Position numbers and translations under genes: made by a program. From Chryseobacterium echinoideorum (GTDB taxonomy: Bacteria > Bacteroidota > Bacteroidia > Flavobacteriales > Weeksellaceae), in the NCBI RefSeq assembly GCF_007474535.1, contig NZ_VKNW01000008.1:172665-236664 (forward strand): a stretch of 64,000 nucleotides of DNA, read 5' to 3'. Below the pieces are notes generated by a model. It was not told where the DNA came from. It ran no database searches and worked only from the letters and a program-made list of their open reading frames with translations. Shown in pieces: positions 51,897-60,560 of this stretch. How positions within the stretch are numbered: the first letter of the stretch is position 1; every line of letters starts with the position of its first letter.

Positions 51897-52502
51897 TTAT
51901 CCTCTTGATCTTTCCAGAAGAACCATCATCAATAAAGACAGAATAACAAGACTTTCATCTTCATCGTCTATGTCAATTAATCTTTCCAGCTGAAACCTTC
52001 TTCCAAACATAGAAGGCATCTTTTTGAGTCTGAAATAATCTTTGCCGTCAATTCCTTTTACGGTGTAGGAAGGATTAAGGAAATATCCTGTAAACATGCT
52101 GATAACCGGAATTTCTCCCACCATATTGTCAAAAATCTTCACCCATGGGTTGTCTTCTGTAATAGTGAATCTGTTCTGATCAGCCTGATCTAAAATATTG
52201 TAAGTAGATTTCCATATAGAACGCATTCCTTTTCTGGCAAGTCTCCCAAAGCTTTTTTCATCCACAATACTTTTGATAGAATAGGATGCATTAAAATCAA
52301 TCCATTGGTTTGCCTGAATTCTGAAAAGTTCTTTGGTTTTGCTTTCATCGTTGAAAACGATCACATCTTCTTTCAGTTTAAACATTTTCTGACGTACATA
52401 CGCCACATAGTTTCCATTTTTATCTGTAATATTGAAATCACTGGCAAGAGTGGTAATTTTAAATTTAAAATCAAGCGGATAGTTCAGGTGGTTCAATGTC
52501 AT
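51897..52502 (-). CDS. LURP-one-related / scramblase-like family protein
   Basis: The 201-aa soluble protein has the tubby-like layout of LURP-one-related and phospholipid-scramblase-like proteins: FKFKITTLASDFNITDKNGNYVAYVRQKMFKLKEDVIVFNDESKTKELFRIQANQ, then RRFQLERL near the end. A beta barrel around a central helix is expected. Its function in bacteria is unknown. It is followed on the minus strand after about 55 bases by the lipoprotein gene. Confidence 0.72.
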   Translation of the reverse strand: MTLNHLNYPLDFKFKITTLASDFNITDKNGNYVAYVRQKMFKLKEDVIVFNDESKTKELFRIQANQWIDFNASYSIKSIVDEKSFGRLARKGMRSIWKSTYNILDQADQNRFTITEDNPWVKIFDNMVGEIPVISMFTGYFLNPSYTVKGIDGKDYFRLKKMPSMFGRRFQLERLIDIDDEDESLVILSLLMMVLLERSRG

Positions 52503-52622
52503 TCTGTTTTTTTTATCATTTCAAAGATAGTGGTTTTTTATATAAATTTCTCTTCTTGTTTAAGATAGATTTTAGCCTTATTTAGCTTCTGGTTATCAAG
52601 TATAATTGTTATTTTTGCAAAT

Positions 52623-53234
52623 ATGGATTATCCGAGTAAAGTATTGGCAAAAGCAGTTGACGAAATTTCAGGGCTTCCCGGAATAGGAAAGAAAACCGCT
52701 TTGCGCTTAGCTCTTCATCTTCTTAAGCAGCCCAGTTCCAGAGCGACGGGCTTGGGAAATTCTATCATCAGTCTTGTTAATGAAATAAAATACTGTAAAG
52801 AATGTCACAATTTTTCAGATTTTGAAATCTGCGACATTTGCAGCAGCCACAAAAGAAGTGATGAAGTAATTTGTATTGTGGAGGATGTACGGGACGTGAT
52901 TGCGATTGAAAATACAGGGAAATATACAGGGAAGTATCTTATTCTGGGCGGTAAAATTTCTCCAATGGAAGGAGTGGGACCAAATCAGCTTAATATTCCG
53001 AGTATTGAGAAGAAGCTTAGTGCGGGAAATGCAAAAGAATTTATTTTTGCATTAAGCGCAACGATGGAAGGAGATACCACAGCTTATTATATTTACAAAA
53101 AATTCAAAAATTCGCATGTTAAATTTTCCAGTATTGCGAGAGGGATTTCAGTGGGTGATGAGCTGGAATATGCAGACGAAATTTCTTTGGGAAGGTCTAT
53201 TGTCAACAGATTGCCCTATAATGAAAAAGACTAA
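52623..53234 (+). CDS. recR: Recombination protein RecR
   Basis: RecR acts with RecF and RecO to load RecA at DNA gaps. The 203-aa protein has a helix-hairpin-helix (EISGLPGIGKKTALRLALHLL), a four-cysteine zinc finger (KYCKECHNFSDFEICDICSS) and a Toprim domain (ICIVEDVRDVIAIE, YLILGGKISPMEGVGPNQL, EFIFALSATMEGDTTAYYI). Length and motifs are standard. A TATTTTTG box at 52610-52617 ends five bases before the ATG, so the mRNA may be leaderless. The GT2 gene starts 4 bases after the stop. Confidence 0.97.
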   Translation: MDYPSKVLAKAVDEISGLPGIGKKTALRLALHLLKQPSSRATGLGNSIISLVNEIKYCKECHNFSDFEICDICSSHKRSDEVICIVEDVRDVIAIENTGKYTGKYLILGGKISPMEGVGPNQLNIPSIEKKLSAGNAKEFIFALSATMEGDTTAYYIYKKFKNSHVKFSSIARGISVGDELEYADEISLGRSIVNRLPYNEKD

Positions 53235-53237
53235 ATA

Positions 53238-54074
53238 ATGGTGAAGCTTTCGTTTATTATCGTTAACTACAATGTTACACAGTTATTAAGAAGCTGTCTT
53301 CTTTCAATTCAGAAATATGGAGTTGAGGTAGAGTATGAGGTTATAGTGATAGATAATAATTCTACAGATGTATCATGGAAAAGTCTGATTAGTGAATTTC
53401 CTGATTTTGATTTTATAGCTTCTTCCACCAATGACGGTTTTTCTAAGGCGAATAATAAGGCAATACGGTCTGCAAAAGGAGAGTATCTTCTTCTTTTAAA
53501 TCCCGATACAGAGCTTGAAGGGTTATATTTAAACAAAATTTTAGACTTTGCAGATTCTAAGCCGGAATTTGGTTGTCTCGGTGTAAGAATGCATGATGTG
53601 AATGGAAATTTTCTTCCTGAAAGTAAAAGATCAGTTCCTGATATGTTCAATTCTTTTGAAAAACTTTTTGCAGGATTTAAAAATAATAATTCAAAATCAT
53701 ACTACCGAAGCGATATCGGAGAATATGAAATTGCAGAGACTGAAGTGATCACAGGAGCTTTTTTTCTGGTAAAAAGGGAAATATATCATACTGTGGGAGG
53801 ATTGGATGAGAATTATTTTATGTACGGAGAGGATATTGATATTTGCTATACTTTGCTGAATCACGGATTTAAAAATTACTATTATGGTAAAGCCTCAATT
53901 CTTCATCATAAGGGAGAAAGCACTATAAAGGATGAGGTTTATCTGCAGAGATTCTACGGAGCAATGCAGATTTTTATTGATAAATATTACAAAAACCAAA
54001 AACCTGTGCAGTATTCTTTTCTTAAAGTTGGTTTGAAGCTAAGATATAAAATCGAAAAAATAAAGTTTAAATAA
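53238..54074 (+). CDS. Glycosyltransferase family 2
   Basis: The 278-aa glycosyltransferase has the GT-A layout: SFIIVNYNVTQLLRSCLLSI, YEVIVIDNNSTDVSW, a DxD-like LLNPDTEL, TGAFFLVKREIYHTVGGLDENYFMYGEDIDICYTLL, where the EDID region supplies the catalytic base. It resembles rhamnosyl/dTDP-sugar transferases such as WbbL. No sugar-biosynthesis genes are adjacent, so the acceptor is unknown. It is spaced 4 bases from recR and ends at a bidirectional terminator. Confidence 0.9.
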   Translation: MVKLSFIIVNYNVTQLLRSCLLSIQKYGVEVEYEVIVIDNNSTDVSWKSLISEFPDFDFIASSTNDGFSKANNKAIRSAKGEYLLLLNPDTELEGLYLNKILDFADSKPEFGCLGVRMHDVNGNFLPESKRSVPDMFNSFEKLFAGFKNNNSKSYYRSDIGEYEIAETEVITGAFFLVKREIYHTVGGLDENYFMYGEDIDICYTLLNHGFKNYYYGKASILHHKGESTIKDEVYLQRFYGAMQIFIDKYYKNQKPVQYSFLKVGLKLRYKIEKIKFK

Positions 54075-54075
54075 A

Positions 54076-54101
54076 AAATGCAACTCAATTGAGTTGCATT
54101 T
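54076..54101. terminator. Bidirectional terminator between GT2 and secG
   Basis: The perfect palindrome AAATGCAACTCAATTGAGTTGCATTT (13-bp arms; 54076-54088 and 54089-54101) is flanked by A/T tracts. It lies just after the GT2 stop codon and before the convergent secG end. Confidence 0.8.
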
Positions 54102-54124
54102 TATTATTCTTAGTTAAATTAATC

Positions 54125-54475
54125 TTATTTAGCAGGTACGTTTGCCGGAGCTGAATTAGTAGTAGAAGCTGGCGTTGTTTTATTCGCAGGAGCTTCCGTT
54201 TTAGCAGGAGCTGATGGAATAGGAGCTGCCGTTTTCTTTGGTTTACCTGTCACTACAACACTGATCAAAATTAAAACAATAATTACTGTTCCTAAAGTCC
54301 ATGTAGATTTTTCCATAAAATCATTGGTTCTCTGTACACCAAACTGTGCAGAAGATGCTCCTCCGAATGTACTTGAAAGACCTCCGCCTTTTGGGTTTTG
54401 AGCCATAACAACGATTACCAGAAGCACGCAGGCAATCATAATAAGAACCATCAATAGTGTAAATATAGTATCCAT
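54125..54475 (-). CDS. secG: Preprotein translocase subunit SecG
   Basis: SecG is the small subunit of the SecYEG channel. The 116-aa protein has the two expected helices (about 4-22 and 58-76) joined by the conserved loop VVMAQNPKGGGLSSTFGGASSAQFGVQRTNDFMEKSTW. The C-terminus adds about 40 residues rich in Ala, Pro, Thr and Lys (TAAPIPSAPAKTEAPANK), longer than in E. coli but common in Bacteroidota. Two frame-shift neighbours in the region are not real. TTTG-N19-TAAATTTG precedes it. Confidence 0.93.
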   Translation of the reverse strand: MDTIFTLLMVLIMIACVLLVIVVMAQNPKGGGLSSTFGGASSAQFGVQRTNDFMEKSTWTLGTVIIVLILISVVVTGKPKKTAAPIPSAPAKTEAPANKTTPASTTNSAPANVPAK

Positions 54476-54500
54476 TAATTTTGATATCTTTTTGAATGGG

Positions 54501-54531
54501 CAAATTTAATGTTTTTTTGCCGAACAGCAAA
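54501..54531 (-). promoter_or_regulatory. Promoter of secG
   Basis: On the minus strand TTTG (54531-54528), a 19-base spacer and TAAATTTG (54508-54501) form an exact -33/-7 pair. The secG ATG follows 25 bases downstream. The preceding M16 gene ends in its own terminator, so secG is transcribed alone. Confidence 0.65.
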
Positions 54532-54553
54532 ATAAGATCGGCATAAAAAATAA

Positions 54554-54578
54554 AAACGGCAGCTGAATGCTGCCGTTT
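54554..54578 (-). terminator. Terminator after the M16 gene pair
   Basis: The stem AAACGGCAGC (54554-54563) pairs with GCTGCCGTTT (54569-54578) around a TGAAT loop. The A-tract toward lower coordinates gives a T-tract on the minus strand. It lies 22 bases after the stop at 54600. Confidence 0.85.
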
Positions 54579-54599
54579 AATTAAAAAATATATTGATTC

Positions 54600-56645
54600 T
54601 TATTTGAAGTCTGAGTCTTTAGCCTGATTTACTTCATAAGATTTTACCTTCATGGCCATATCCATTCCCATTTGATTTACAGTTATTGTATAAGGCATTT
54701 TCACACCGGCAACATCTTTGTAATCTGAAAAAGTTGTTGGTATTGTAAATGTTTGTCCCTGAGCGGTCATTGTTTTAGTTTCTCCGGTTTTAAGACCTGT
54801 TTTCACGCTGTAATAATAGGTGCTGTCTCCGGATTTAATGGCATAAGAATCTTCGCCGTTTATTTTTTCGATTCCTGCCAATTTATAATCTCCTGATTTA
54901 GCGAAACCAAGTTCTTCAAAAAGTTCAGTGTTTTTTAATCTGTCAGCAACTTCCTCTTTGGTCATTTCTGCCTTTTGTCCCATTTGTTCAGAATATCCGG
55001 TTTTTCCGTCGAATACCTGCTTTTGGAAAGTCATTCCATTGGCTGTGACAAGCTGTAATTCTTTACCTCCCTTTGCTTTAATGTTTTTAATATCAATATT
55101 TTGCCCCTGCATAGACATTGAAGCATTTACAGTGTAAGAATTAATTTTAGCAATATTTTCTTTACCTCCGATAGCTGTAATATATTTATCGGCAATAGAA
55201 GCAACAGTTACCCCGGCATCAACTTTTTGTACAGAAGGTTTGGCAACAGGATTTGCATTACTGTCGTAATATTTTACAGGATAACCTAATTTTTCCAGAC
55301 TTTCAGAAATATCAGATGCTTTACCGGCAACAAAAATTCTGCTTTGATTTGGAGTAATGGTTGTTTTTACTGCATTAGAAACATCAGCTGCGGTTACTTT
55401 ATCGATTGACTTCAGATAATTGGTATAGAAATCTTCCGGTAAATTTTGTACTTTTTGGTTTACTGCAAATCTTGCGATAGTAGAAGGTTGTTCCAAAGAC
55501 ATGATGAAACTTCCTTTAAGTTTTGCTTTTGCATTTTCAAGTTCATCCGGTTTTACTGTTGAGATAGCATTAAGCTCGTTCATAAACTCTTTTATTGCCT
55601 TGTCAGTCACTTCGTTTCTTACGCTTGCCTGCGCAGAAAATGAAGGAGAGTACTTGCTTGCACTCATGCTTGAGTAAGCTCCGTAAGTAAATCCGTTTTT
55701 CTCACGAAGATTCATGAAAAGTCTTGCTTCACCACCTCCTCCGAGAATGTAATTGGCAATAGTTGCAGGAAAATAGTTGGGATCTCTCATTTTCAGCGTG
55801 TTAAGATTTTCTACTGAAACTACTGATTGTACTGCGGTAGGAACATCTACTACGTTGATCTCTGTTTTGGCAACATTATTAGCCGGTTCAAGAGGCGGAT
55901 ATGTTGTTCCTGCTTTTTTCCAGTTAGCAAAAGCTTTTTCAACCATCGGTTTTACTTTTTCAAACTTTACATCACCTACAATTACAAGATACGCATTGTC
56001 TGGTGCATAGTGCTTCTTGTACACATTCTGTACATCCGATAATTGAATTTTGCTGATAGATTGTTCTGTTTCAAACTCTCCCCTTGAAGTGTTTTTTCCG
56101 TATGCTAATGCATTAGAAACTCTTGATGCAATAGCATCAGCACTTTTTTCTGAAGCTTTTAAGCCTTCAATTGATCTTTCTTTTGATTTTTGAATTTCGT
56201 CTGCAGAAAATTTAGGGTTGATAATCGCATCAGCCATTAAATTTAAAACTTGCGGAAAATATTTTGAAAGAGAATTGGACGCAGCACCTCCTGAGCTGAA
56301 GTTTAAATTAGCTCCCAGAAAGTCTACCTTTTTATTAAATTCGTCTTTGCTTAAAGTGGTGGTTCCGTTACCCAACTGATCTGCCATGATTTCGCTTACT
56401 CCGGCAATGTCCCCTTCATAATAAGGAGGTCTGTCCATTGAAAGGCTCATGTTTACTCTCGGTAACTTGTTGTTTTCCACAACCATTACGGTCATCCCGT
56501 TTTTAAGCTGAAAAGTTTTTGGTTTGGCAATGTTGATGACAGGAGTAGGTCCTGGCTTTGGCATTGCGTTCAAATCAATTTTTTGTGCTGAAAGCATTCC
56601 TGAGAATAAAAATGCTACGGCTATATATGTTAATTGCTTTTTCAT
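54600..56645 (-). CDS. M16 family peptidase-like protein (HxxEH-less) with C-terminal LolA-like domain
   Basis: The 681-aa protein has a signal peptide (TYIAVAFLFSGMLSAQ) and an M16 fold: NVAKPKTFQLKNGMTVMVVENNKLP start, PYYEGDIAGVSEIMADQLGNGT in place of the HxxEH metal site, and the R/Y-type GGGGEARLFMNLREKNGFTYGAYSS. It therefore looks like the inactive subunit of an M16B pair; the active partner is encoded just upstream. The last 200 residues (from about TVASIADKYITAIGGKENIAK) form a beta-rich, LolA-like sheet domain that is not part of normal M16 proteins. The protein would sit in the periplasm or outer membrane. Confidence 0.85.
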   Translation of the reverse strand: MKKQLTYIAVAFLFSGMLSAQKIDLNAMPKPGPTPVINIAKPKTFQLKNGMTVMVVENNKLPRVNMSLSMDRPPYYEGDIAGVSEIMADQLGNGTTTLSKDEFNKKVDFLGANLNFSSGGAASNSLSKYFPQVLNLMADAIINPKFSADEIQKSKERSIEGLKASEKSADAIASRVSNALAYGKNTSRGEFETEQSISKIQLSDVQNVYKKHYAPDNAYLVIVGDVKFEKVKPMVEKAFANWKKAGTTYPPLEPANNVAKTEINVVDVPTAVQSVVSVENLNTLKMRDPNYFPATIANYILGGGGEARLFMNLREKNGFTYGAYSSMSASKYSPSFSAQASVRNEVTDKAIKEFMNELNAISTVKPDELENAKAKLKGSFIMSLEQPSTIARFAVNQKVQNLPEDFYTNYLKSIDKVTAADVSNAVKTTITPNQSRIFVAGKASDISESLEKLGYPVKYYDSNANPVAKPSVQKVDAGVTVASIADKYITAIGGKENIAKINSYTVNASMSMQGQNIDIKNIKAKGGKELQLVTANGMTFQKQVFDGKTGYSEQMGQKAEMTKEEVADRLKNTELFEELGFAKSGDYKLAGIEKINGEDSYAIKSGDSTYYYSVKTGLKTGETKTMTAQGQTFTIPTTFSDYKDVAGVKMPYTITVNQMGMDMAMKVKSYEVNQAKDSDFK

Positions 56646-56693
56646 TTGTAAAAATTTTAATGGATAATCTTCTTAAAACTTAAGTTTTTTAGA

Positions 56694-58007
56694 TTATTTT
56701 TTTTCAGGTAAGTAATTAAGGATGATTCTTTGGTTAGAATTCAAATACTTTTTAGCCGCATTTTGAAGATCCTGTTTTGTGATAGATCTGTAAATATCAA
56801 TTTCTTTATTGATTAAATTCGTATCTCCAAGCAAAACATTATAAGTAGCAAGCGATGAGGCTATCCCTTCTATACTTGAATTGGCATTTACAAACTGATT
56901 CTCATATTGGTTTTGAAGCTTTTGATAATCTTCATCAGAAATAAGAGTAGTCTGAAGCTTTTTAATCTCAGCATCAATGTCAGTCTGTAAAGTCTGTTTT
57001 GTAGTTGCTCCCATAGGAATAGCGAAGAAAGCAAAAATACCGTAATCTTCAAGACCTTGATTAAACGCTGCAACCTGAAGCGCTTTTTTCTCCTGATCTA
57101 CCAGCTTTTTATAAAGCACAGAAGATTTCCCGCTGCTGAGGTAAGAAGAAAGCATATCTAATACATAAGCATCTTTTTCTTTATTCCCCGGAGTTCTGTA
57201 GGCGAAAACATAAGCAGGAAGCTGAATGTTAGGATCATAAGCTGTAACTTCTTTCTCCTTTGTTATTGGTTCATCCTTAGGGAAGCTTTTAGGGTAAACA
57301 GTTCCTTTCGGAATGCTTCCGTAGTATTCCTGAATCCATTTTTTTGTCTGCTCAGGCTTAATGTCACCTGCTACAACCAAAGTTGCATTATTCGGAACAT
57401 AGTATTTCTTATAAAATGCCTGAAACTCTTCCAGTTTCGCTGCATTCAGATCTTCCATAGAACCAATAGTTGACCAATGATAAGGGTGCTTTGTAAAAAG
57501 ATTTTTCTGTACATTGGTGAATAGATTTCCATAAGGCTGGTTATCCATTCTCAATCTCTTTTCTTCCTTTACAACTTCTCTTTGAGTATCTACACCAACC
57601 TGGTTGATTTGTGCATGACGAAGTCTCTCAGCCTCCATCCACAGACCCAGCTGTTCGTTATTGGAAGGAAATGTTTCGTAATAATACGTTCTGTCATTAG
57701 TTGTGTTGGCATTATTTTTTCCGCCGTTAGACGAAACAATTTTAAACCATTCTCCTCTTTTGATATTAGGAGTTCCTTCAAATAAAAGGTGTTCAAAGAA
57801 ATGCGCAAAACCTGTTCTTCCCACTACTTCGTCTTTCGCCCCAACATGATACATAATACCCGTTGTTACTACAGGTGCAGAATTGTCCTGGTGAAGAATG
57901 ACATGAAGACCGTTTGGTAAATCATATTCTTCAAACTTGATTTGCTGTGCGTTCAGCATTGCTCCAAAAAAGGCAGCCGCTGCAGCACTAAGAAGTCGTT
58001 TTTTCAT
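56694..58007 (-). CDS. M16 family zinc metallopeptidase (active subunit)
   Basis: I use the ATG at 58007; the frame runs 7 codons further to a TTG. The 437-aa protein has a signal peptide (RLLSAAAAAFFGAMLNAQQ) and the catalytic HxxEH motif FAHFFEHLLFEGTP with the third zinc ligand, a Glu, in the TQREVVKEEKR helix. Later it has the R/Y region. A TATTTTTG box at 58043-58036 precedes it. It is directly upstream of the HxxEH-less partner, as in mitochondrial-processing-peptidase-like alpha/beta pairs. Substrate: unknown periplasmic peptides. Confidence 0.92.
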   Translation of the reverse strand: MKKRLLSAAAAAFFGAMLNAQQIKFEEYDLPNGLHVILHQDNSAPVVTTGIMYHVGAKDEVVGRTGFAHFFEHLLFEGTPNIKRGEWFKIVSSNGGKNNANTTNDRTYYYETFPSNNEQLGLWMEAERLRHAQINQVGVDTQREVVKEEKRLRMDNQPYGNLFTNVQKNLFTKHPYHWSTIGSMEDLNAAKLEEFQAFYKKYYVPNNATLVVAGDIKPEQTKKWIQEYYGSIPKGTVYPKSFPKDEPITKEKEVTAYDPNIQLPAYVFAYRTPGNKEKDAYVLDMLSSYLSSGKSSVLYKKLVDQEKKALQVAAFNQGLEDYGIFAFFAIPMGATTKQTLQTDIDAEIKKLQTTLISDEDYQKLQNQYENQFVNANSSIEGIASSLATYNVLLGDTNLINKEIDIYRSITKQDLQNAAKKYLNSNQRIILNYLPEKK

Positions 58008-58160
58008 AAATAGAAATTGTTTTGTCAATAAGTCTCAAAAATACATTATTTGTTACAATTTTGGAAAAACTTTTGCATACGTTTATGAACGAATTTTTTT
58101 TATACTCTTCAGGTATCTGTTTTTTTTAAATTATAGCTTATTAAATTAGTAAATAACAAG

Positions 58161-58168
58161 TAAATTTG
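58161..58168 (+). promoter_or_regulatory. -7 box upstream of the histidine kinase
   Basis: TAAATTTG matches the flavobacterial -7 consensus exactly, 16 bases before the ATG at 58185. I cannot find a convincing -33 partner at the usual spacing, so this is a partial call. Confidence 0.45.
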
Positions 58169-58184
58169 ACCTCCAAATCTGATA

Positions 58185-60038
58185 ATGAAAAATACCCTAC
58201 CTTCCAATATATCTTACGATTCACTTATAACCCTTTTTAGTCAGGCTCCTGTAGCAATGTCTCTTCTGATGGGAGATGATTATGTTATTCATACCGCTAA
58301 TCCTAAAGTTCTTGAGCTTTGGGGAAAAGATGAATCATGTATTGGTAAACCATTGTTTGATGTTTTACCGGAAATAAAATCGCAGGGATTTGTAGAAATA
58401 CTTGATAATGTCTACCGCAAAGGTGAAATCTTTAAAGGAGATAAGCTTTCGGTTTATTTGGATAAGCACGACTTATACGAAGAACATTTTTTTGATTTTA
58501 TTTATTCACCGGTATATGATAAAAATCAGAAAAGCATCATTGGAGTAAGCGTTGTTGCCACAGAAGTTACAGATCAGGTTTTATCCGAAAGAAAGCTGAA
58601 GGAAAGCGAATACAGGTTTGAAGATCTTATTAAAAACTCAGATTATTCAATTGCTATTTACAGATCAAACGATCTAATTATAGAATTAGCCAATGATCCT
58701 ATGCTGAAAACATGGGGTAAAGAGAAGTCTGTTATCGGAATGAAACTGGAAGATGCACTTCCTGAACTGGAAGGACAGCCGTTTATAGGTTTGCTTAAAG
58801 ATATTTTTATCACTGGTAAAACGTACACTGCAAAAGAGGACAGGGTAGATCTTGTGGTAGATGGTAAGCTCCAGACATTTTATTATAATTTTTCTTATAA
58901 ACCCTTAAAAAACTCTGATGGTCAAGTATACGCTATTTATAATGTTGCAGTAGATGTGACTCATTCTGTAAACGCCAGAAAAGAAATCCAAAAAAATGAA
59001 GAGAAACTGAGGGAAATGGCCAACTCAATGCCTCAGATTGTCTGGACTACGGATCCTAAAGGAAGATTGCAGTACATGAACGAAAAGTGGTTTGATTTTA
59101 CTGATACCAATCCAGAAATAAATCTTACCGAATCAGTAAAGAATATGATAAGACCACAGGTTTTTGAAAAATTTGATGAAATTTGGAAAGAGTGTGTAAA
59201 AACAGGAAAGCCTTTTGAGGTGGAGCATGAATTTCGTAATCCATCTGATGAAGAATATCGTTGGTTTCTTGCCAGAGCCGTACCTGTTTTTAATGAAAAG
59301 AATGAAATTAAAGAATGGATAGGCACTTTTACTGATATTGATGATTTTAAAAAATTGCAGACTCAGAAAGATAATTTTCTCGGCATCGCAAGTCATGAGC
59401 TAAAAACTCCGCTTACAAGTTTAAAGCTTTATACACAGGTTATAGAACGCAATCTTTTGCTCAATGGAGATCAAAGAAATGCAACAATTGCCTCAAAAAT
59501 GGATACTCAGATTGAACTTCTCAATGGACTTGTGAGAGATTTGCTGGATGTTACGAAGATTCAGAATGGGCAGATTCAGCTTAATGAGTCTTATTTTGAT
59601 TTTGATGAATTGATTGATGAGGTGGTAGCAGAGCAGCAAATGGCATCAAGACATAAAATTATTGTTCAGAAAGCAAATGTTGGTAAAATTTTTGCGGATC
59701 GCCACAGGGTTGCACAGGTGATGAGCAATTTGATCTGCAATGCAACAAAATATTCTCCCGAAGCAGATGAAGTTCATGTAAAAGCATCATCATCAAATGA
59801 TAATATTCTTTTTAGCGTAAAAGATTTCGGAATCGGGATTCCGCCAGAAAAGCAGCCTAAAGTTTTTGAGCAATACTACCGTGTCAGTGGTTCCAAAGAA
59901 CATACTTTTCCAGGCTTAGGTTTGGGGCTTTACATTTCATCTGAAATCATTAAAAGATCGGGAGGTAAAATTTACGTCAATTCTATTGAAGGAAAAGGGT
60001 CTGATTTTTGCTTCCAGATTCCAAAACACAAACAATAA
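58185..60038 (+). CDS. PAS-domain sensor histidine kinase
   Basis: The 617-aa kinase has no membrane helix and no signal peptide, so it senses inside the cell. Three PAS-like domains precede the kinase: PVAMSLLMGDDYVIHTANPKVLELWG (about 15-130), SIAIYRSNDLIIELANDPML (about 145-265), and SMPQIVWTTDPKGRLQYMNEKWFDF with a PAC motif EWIGTFTDI (about 280-385). His404 lies in FLGIASHELKTPLT. The ATPase has N-box LICNATKYSP, DFGIGIPPEKQ and GLGLGLYISSEII. The lone receiver gene follows 20 bases later, so this is the likely partner. Stimulus unknown. Confidence 0.93.
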   Translation: MKNTLPSNISYDSLITLFSQAPVAMSLLMGDDYVIHTANPKVLELWGKDESCIGKPLFDVLPEIKSQGFVEILDNVYRKGEIFKGDKLSVYLDKHDLYEEHFFDFIYSPVYDKNQKSIIGVSVVATEVTDQVLSERKLKESEYRFEDLIKNSDYSIAIYRSNDLIIELANDPMLKTWGKEKSVIGMKLEDALPELEGQPFIGLLKDIFITGKTYTAKEDRVDLVVDGKLQTFYYNFSYKPLKNSDGQVYAIYNVAVDVTHSVNARKEIQKNEEKLREMANSMPQIVWTTDPKGRLQYMNEKWFDFTDTNPEINLTESVKNMIRPQVFEKFDEIWKECVKTGKPFEVEHEFRNPSDEEYRWFLARAVPVFNEKNEIKEWIGTFTDIDDFKKLQTQKDNFLGIASHELKTPLTSLKLYTQVIERNLLLNGDQRNATIASKMDTQIELLNGLVRDLLDVTKIQNGQIQLNESYFDFDELIDEVVAEQQMASRHKIIVQKANVGKIFADRHRVAQVMSNLICNATKYSPEADEVHVKASSSNDNILFSVKDFGIGIPPEKQPKVFEQYYRVSGSKEHTFPGLGLGLYISSEIIKRSGGKIYVNSIEGKGSDFCFQIPKHKQ

Positions 60039-60058
60039 TAACGCAAAAAAAATAAAAA

Positions 60059-60427
60059 ATGTCTGATTCGCTGAAGGTATTAGTAGTGGATGATAGTCCT
60101 GCAATAGTAGATTCAATAGGGATGATGCTGGATTTTGAAGGTTTCCGGGTAGAAAAATTTTATAAAGGATCTGATATGTTCAAAACACTGAGTCCGGACT
60201 CTAAACCCGATGTAATCCTCATGGATATGTGGCTTTCCGGGGAAGATGGAAGAGATATCTGCAAAATGGTAAAAACTGATGACGACCTGAAAAATATTCC
60301 TGTTTTAATAATGTCTGCAAGTCGGGGATTAGAGCAGTCAGCTCTTGATGCCGGTGCTGACGCATTTATTGCAAAGCCTTTTGATATCAATGATATGATT
60401 GAGAAAATAAAACTTCACTCTAAATAA
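60059..60427 (+). CDS. Single-domain response regulator
   Basis: The 122-aa receiver has the acidic pocket D11/D12, phosphoacceptor D56 in VILMDMWLSGEDG, switch Ser86 in VLIMSAS and Lys106 in FIAKPFD. There is no DNA-binding or enzymatic output domain, so it must act through a protein partner or serve as a phosphate sink. It is 20 bases after the PAS kinase and is probably phosphorylated by it. A terminator follows at 60442. Confidence 0.95.
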   Translation: MSDSLKVLVVDDSPAIVDSIGMMLDFEGFRVEKFYKGSDMFKTLSPDSKPDVILMDMWLSGEDGRDICKMVKTDDDLKNIPVLIMSASRGLEQSALDAGADAFIAKPFDINDMIEKIKLHSK

Positions 60428-60441
60428 ACCAGTGAAAATCT

Positions 60442-60468
60442 AATCAGCCAAACAAAGCTGATTTTTTT
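60442..60468 (+). terminator. Terminator of the kinase-receiver operon
   Basis: The stem AATCAGC (60442-60448) pairs with GCTGATT (60457-60463) around an 8-base loop and runs into seven T. It lies 14 bases after the receiver stop codon. Confidence 0.8.
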
Positions 60469-60507
60469 ATTTTATATCAAACGAAGATTCATCTTTCACG
60501 GATCTAA

Positions 60508-60538
60508 TTTGAATTCTCCTTATAAAACACTATTTTTG
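60508..60538 (+). promoter_or_regulatory. Promoter of the PcrA/UvrD-like helicase gene
   Basis: TTTG (60508-60511), a 19-base spacer and TATTTTTG (60531-60538) match the flavobacterial consensus. The ATG at 60561 lies 22 bases downstream. No LexA-like palindrome was seen nearby. Confidence 0.65.
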
Positions 60539-60560
60539 TTTTCCAAATTTTTTTTGCAGT

